A stretch of DNA of 64,000 nt, from NCBI RefSeq assembly GCF_947496515.1, contig NZ_CANMDB010000008.1:1-64000 (forward strand). Direction: 5' to 3'. Shown piece after piece: positions 61,116-64,000 of the stretch. This stretch comes from an uncultured Roseobacter sp. Its GTDB lineage: Bacteria > Pseudomonadota > Alphaproteobacteria > Rhodobacterales > Rhodobacteraceae. The translations under genes and the position numbers were made by a program. A model generated the notes under the pieces. That model did not search any database. It was not told where the DNA came from and saw only the letters and a program-made list of their open reading frames with translations. Position 1 is the stretch's first letter. Each line of letters opens with the position of its first letter.

Positions 61116-61466
61116 ATGGAATCGGTTTTTCCAAAGGAAGTGCAGGCGGGGCTGGACGCGGCGCGGCGGACGGCATTGAAGCGCGCGATCCGCTTGAGGG
61201 TGCGCGCGAACGGGCAGACGCATCCGGTGCTGCGGTTTTGGAAGACGGGATTTGCGCTGGACGACGAGGCGCCCGCCCTGCGCGGCGCGGTCGATCTTTA
61301 CGATGGGTCGACGCATTTGTTTCAGTGCCTGATCGTGACCTCCGCCGAAGATGCGGGCGAGCGGCTCTACGACTTCAAACGCGCGACACCCGTGGCGGAT
61401 CGTCCCGCGCGGGATTTCGTGGTGGCTGGCGATGCGCCGGTGGGGCTGATCGAAGACGCCCGCTGA
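61116..61466 (+). CDS. Conserved-type hypothetical protein (116 aa)
   Basis: The soluble protein has RLRVRANGQTHPVLRFWKTGFALD, LRGAVDLYDGSTHLFQCLIV and RPARDFVVAGDAPVGLIEDA. It has no signal peptide. The block of beta strands with a central LYDG recalls small rhodobacterial proteins of unknown function; I cannot name a family. The ATG at 61116 gives a clean start and the upstream frame is less convincing. It is divergent from the transferase gene. Confidence 0.7.
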   Translation: MESVFPKEVQAGLDAARRTALKRAIRLRVRANGQTHPVLRFWKTGFALDDEAPALRGAVDLYDGSTHLFQCLIVTSAEDAGERLYDFKRATPVADRPARDFVVAGDAPVGLIEDAR

Positions 61467-62349
61467 GAGCGGCCGGGAGCGGGGCTGGGCCAGATCGGGC
61501 CAGGATGTCCGTTCGGATGCCGATATGATGTTTCGATAACGGCCGTGATAGTGCGGCGATGAAGAGCAGGTCGGGGCCGCTGTCGGCAGGCGCTATTGAG
61601 ATGTATTTCTGGACAGTGGGGCGATGCGGCAAAGCGGCTCCTGCGTCGGCGTCGCCTTGTTCGGCGAGCGGCGATGCTGCTGGCCGAGGTAAGACCTTTA
61701 GCCTCATCTCGGCGGCGGGTGGCGGTGCTGGCGTGCCGATGTGTGTTTAGCGGCACGGAGCTTCTCCGGTTGTGGTCCTCGAAAAACGCCGGTTCTTTGC
61801 TATCACCTTGGGTATCGGAATGCAGATGCGACCCCCTCCGACGGTCCCTGTCTTTGGAAGAACGACCGGAGCTGACCCGGTGAGGCGGACAGATAGCGGT
61901 GCGTCGGTAGCAGGTACGGGCATGCCTTCGTGTCATGCGGTGGAGATGATCCGGTAGGCGGGGGAAGCCACCTCCCCTCCATCGAGGAGGGTCGGTGGCT
62001 GCCCAGCCCGAGGGCTGGGGGGCCAAGCGGGCAAGGCTGGCTGGTGCGTGTGACGTCGCGCGTGTTGCTTGCCGTCGAGGGGGTTAGGTCGGTCCCGGCG
62101 TCACGAAGGCACTTTTTGCGCCAGGGTGGGATGCCGGGCGAGGACAGCTCCTTCGGCATCCAAGCAGCCGCAGGGTTCTCTTTGTATTCTGCGCCCGTGG
62201 TTCCTACCGAGGGCTTTGGAACCTCGGTGCGCGCCATGCCAGCATGAGCCGTGCTCTGCGGGCGCGTGCGATCAGGGGCGCTTTACCGCCGGGGATCCTT
62301 CGCCATACTGCCTGTTCCGACACCACACTGACGGCTGTGGTCGCGGTCC
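61467..62349. other. 883-base intergenic region containing repeat C
   Basis: Apart from the palindromic repeat at 61967-62023 no supported gene is present. Frames at 61930-62497 have no motifs and look random. The neighbouring genes converge on this region. Its length is unusual for a convergent gap in this window, so decayed genes are possible. Confidence 0.5.
61967..62023. repeat. Palindromic repeat, copy C of three
   Basis: GCCACC (61967-61972) pairs with GGTGGC (61994-61999); CCTCC (61976-61980) pairs with GGAGG (61986-61990) around ATCGA; CCCAGCCC (62002-62009) pairs with GGGCTGGG (62012-62019). It lies between convergent genes, like the other two copies. Confidence 0.85.
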
Positions 62350-63543
62350 CTATTGCAGGTCACCGAAGGCACGGGCGAGGCGCTCGCAGGCTTCCTGCAC
62401 GCGGGCGCGCGGCGTGCCGAGGTTGAACCGCATGAAGCTCTCTCCGCCGCTGCCGAAGGTCGTGCCGAGGTTGGCGGCGATACCGGCGTCCTGCTGAATG
62501 CGGCGGGTCACCTCCTCGCGCGTCATGCCTGTACCAGCGAAATCAACCCAGGCGAGATAGGTACTCTCCAGCTCCATGGACTGGAGCCCGGGGATGGCGT
62601 TGACGGCCTCGTCGAAGAGCCGCCGGTTGCCGTCGAGATAGCCGATCAGCCCTTCCAGCCATTCGGCTCCAGCGGGCGAGTAGGCGGCCCGTGCCATCAC
62701 CAGACCGAAGGAGTTTGCGGACATGCCCAGCCCGGCCATGCGTTGGGCAAACCGCGTCCGCAACTGCGGGTCCGCGATGATCACATTGCCGGTGTGGTGG
62801 CCCGCGAGGTTAAAGGTCTTGCTGGTGGCTGTCATCATCACCAGCCGGTCCGCGACACCGTCGATCTTGGCCATGGGCGTGTGGGTATGACCGGGCATGA
62901 CGAGATCGTGGTGGATCTCGTCCGAGACCAGAACAAGATCGTGGCGCTGGCAGAAGGCGGCAACCGCTTCCAGCTCCGACCTGCTCCAGACGCGCCCACC
63001 GGGGTTGTGGGGCGAGCAGAGGATGACCATCCGCTCGGATCCGGTCATCTGCGCGTCATAGGCGTCGAAATCCATTTCGTAACGACCGTCCACCTGCACC
63101 AGCGGGCACTCGACCACCTTGCGCTCGGCCGCGTCGATCACCCGGGCGAACGCATGATAGACGGGTGTGAAGAGCACGATCCCGTCGCCCGGCTCGGTAA
63201 AGGCGTCGATGCACATGCCGGTGCCGTTGACCAGACCGTGGGTGCTGAAGATCCAGTCCGGCTCTACCTGCCAGCCGTGCCGTTCCTGCATCCACCAAGT
63301 GATCGCGGCATGGTAGCTGTCCTGATTGCCGTAATACCCGTAGACGCCGTGTGCCAGCATGTCCCGCAGCGCATCCTGCACAACCTCCGGCGGGCGAAAG
63401 TCCATGTCCGCGACCCACATGGCGATGCCATCCTGCGGATCCACGCCGTAGATCCCCTGCATGCTGTCCCATTTCGCGCAATCCGTGCCGCAGCGGTCGA
63501 TCAGCGGGTCAAAACGGTCGTCCCAGGGGGTATCAAGGCTCAT
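62350..63543 (-). CDS. patB: PLP-dependent MalY/PatB-type C-S lyase (cystathionine beta-lyase)
   Basis: The 397-residue fold-type I enzyme has WVADMDFRPPEVVQDAL, HGLVNGTGMCIDAFTEPGD, ILCSPHNPGGRVWSR, SDEIHHDLVMPGHTHTP and the PLP-lysine TATSKTFNLAGHHTGN, the usual MalY/PatB order. It probably cleaves cystathionine or another cysteine S-conjugate to a thiol, pyruvate and ammonia. It is divergent from the deformylase gene with a 111-base gap. Confidence 0.9.
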   Translation of the reverse strand: MSLDTPWDDRFDPLIDRCGTDCAKWDSMQGIYGVDPQDGIAMWVADMDFRPPEVVQDALRDMLAHGVYGYYGNQDSYHAAITWWMQERHGWQVEPDWIFSTHGLVNGTGMCIDAFTEPGDGIVLFTPVYHAFARVIDAAERKVVECPLVQVDGRYEMDFDAYDAQMTGSERMVILCSPHNPGGRVWSRSELEAVAAFCQRHDLVLVSDEIHHDLVMPGHTHTPMAKIDGVADRLVMMTATSKTFNLAGHHTGNVIIADPQLRTRFAQRMAGLGMSANSFGLVMARAAYSPAGAEWLEGLIGYLDGNRRLFDEAVNAIPGLQSMELESTYLAWVDFAGTGMTREEVTRRIQQDAGIAANLGTTFGSGGESFMRFNLGTPRARVQEACERLARAFGDLQ

Positions 63544-63654
63544 TGCGGTCTCCTGTCTGTCGGCCCTGAGGCTAGCGGGTTTCTGCGCGGCTGCAAGGGT
63601 CGGCGGGGCGCAGAGTATGTTGCAGACGGGCTGCGGCTGTCATACATCCCAGTT

Positions 63655-64000
63655 ATGAAGCGGACCATCCTGTTGCACCCTGATCCCCGGCTGAAAAAGC
63701 CGTCTGTTCCCGTTGAGGATCTGAGCGATGCGCGGCGCGCGCTGGCCGATGACATGCTGGAGACGATGTATGCGGCCCCGGGCATTGGCCTCGCGGCGCC
63801 GCAAATAGGCGTGCTGGAGCGGCTGATCGTGCTCGACTGTGTGAAGGGGGAGAACGAACGCGCGCGGCCTTTGGTCATGTTCAACCCGGAGATCGTCGCG
63901 GCCTCCGAGGAAACCAGCGTCTACGAAGAGGGATGTCTGTCGATCCCCGAGCAGTTTGCTGATGTCACCCGCCCGGCGGAGGTTCAGGTGCGCTGGATTG
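63655..64000 (+). CDS. def: Peptide deformylase, 3' end outside window
   Basis: The visible 115 residues have the first two deformylase motifs, GIGLAAPQIG and EEGCLSIPE (with the metal-binding cysteine); the third, HEXXH, lies beyond the window. It removes the formyl group from new proteins. The ATG at 63655 (KRTILLHPDPRLKKPS) matches the usual start. Confidence 0.94.
   Translation, partial: MKRTILLHPDPRLKKPSVPVEDLSDARRALADDMLETMYAAPGIGLAAPQIGVLERLIVLDCVKGENERARPLVMFNPEIVAASEETSVYEEGCLSIPEQFADVTRPAEVQVRWI

Noticed and set aside
1-64000. CRISPR arrays, complete insertion sequences, rRNA genes
   Set aside because: No regularly spaced direct repeats, transposase genes or rRNA sequences were seen; the only RNA gene is the tRNA-Leu.

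Overview
The window looks like a chromosomal segment of a GC-rich marine alphaproteobacterium of the Rhodobacteraceae (Roseobacter group). The evidence is the ribosomal and SRP synteny (ffh, rpsP, rimM, trmD, rplS, rpmE), a free-standing F0 ATP synthase operon with both b' and b subunits, a VPLPA-CTERM protein, a DUF1403/ScpB pair, a TctABC transporter and a single-copy 1151-residue SMC. All function calls come from reading motifs and family resemblance; no database search was run.

Layout. 1-1856: edge of an integrated element. The 3' end of a serine recombinase gene runs straight through a tRNA-Leu(UAG), followed by a Hint-domain protein and about 800 bases without a convincing gene. 1857-9434: a TPP riboswitch and a tightly overlapping ten-gene thiamine operon (thiD-O-S-G-E-F, then the pyrimidine salvage genes thiY-tenA-thiZ-thiX). 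9534-24400: a catabolic gene cluster I cannot match to a described pathway. It has a sugar-type ABC importer, a LacI regulator, a HisD/HpsN-like dehydrogenase, an SDR, four SnoaL-like proteins (seven SnoaL-type domains), a bicupin, a MetE-core methyltransferase-like protein, an alpha/beta hydrolase and an RraA-like lyase. 24666-26110: DUF1403 and an orphan ScpB-like protein. 26410-29135: CHASE-domain sensor kinase with two single-domain receivers. 29638-36425: MFS exporter, TctABC importer and an exopolysaccharide-initiating sugar transferase.

37300-44262 is the conserved translation/SRP block on the minus strand, interrupted by a chorismate mutase, three tandem GNAT acetyltransferases and a NIPSNAP-like protein. 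44481-48172 holds a VPLPA-CTERM protein, a divergent azoR/LysR pair, a DMT exporter, a 22-residue membrane peptide and an ArsR regulator. 48409-50953 is the F0 ATP synthase operon. 51082-55950 holds a FadR-type regulator, smc and a small secreted protein. 56315-59356 holds a lytic transglycosylase and the cobalamin genes cbiB and cobD. 59554-64000 holds a degenerate receiver, a xi-class glutathione transferase, a small hypothetical protein, a MalY/PatB-like lyase and the start of a peptide deformylase.

The most interesting items are the SnoaL-rich catabolic cluster with its candidate LacI operator and mRNA hairpins, and a three-copy palindromic repeat family (9470, 50961, 61967). All three copies lie between convergent genes and show compensatory base changes in their stems. 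Several small genes missed by a 60-residue cutoff are also annotated.
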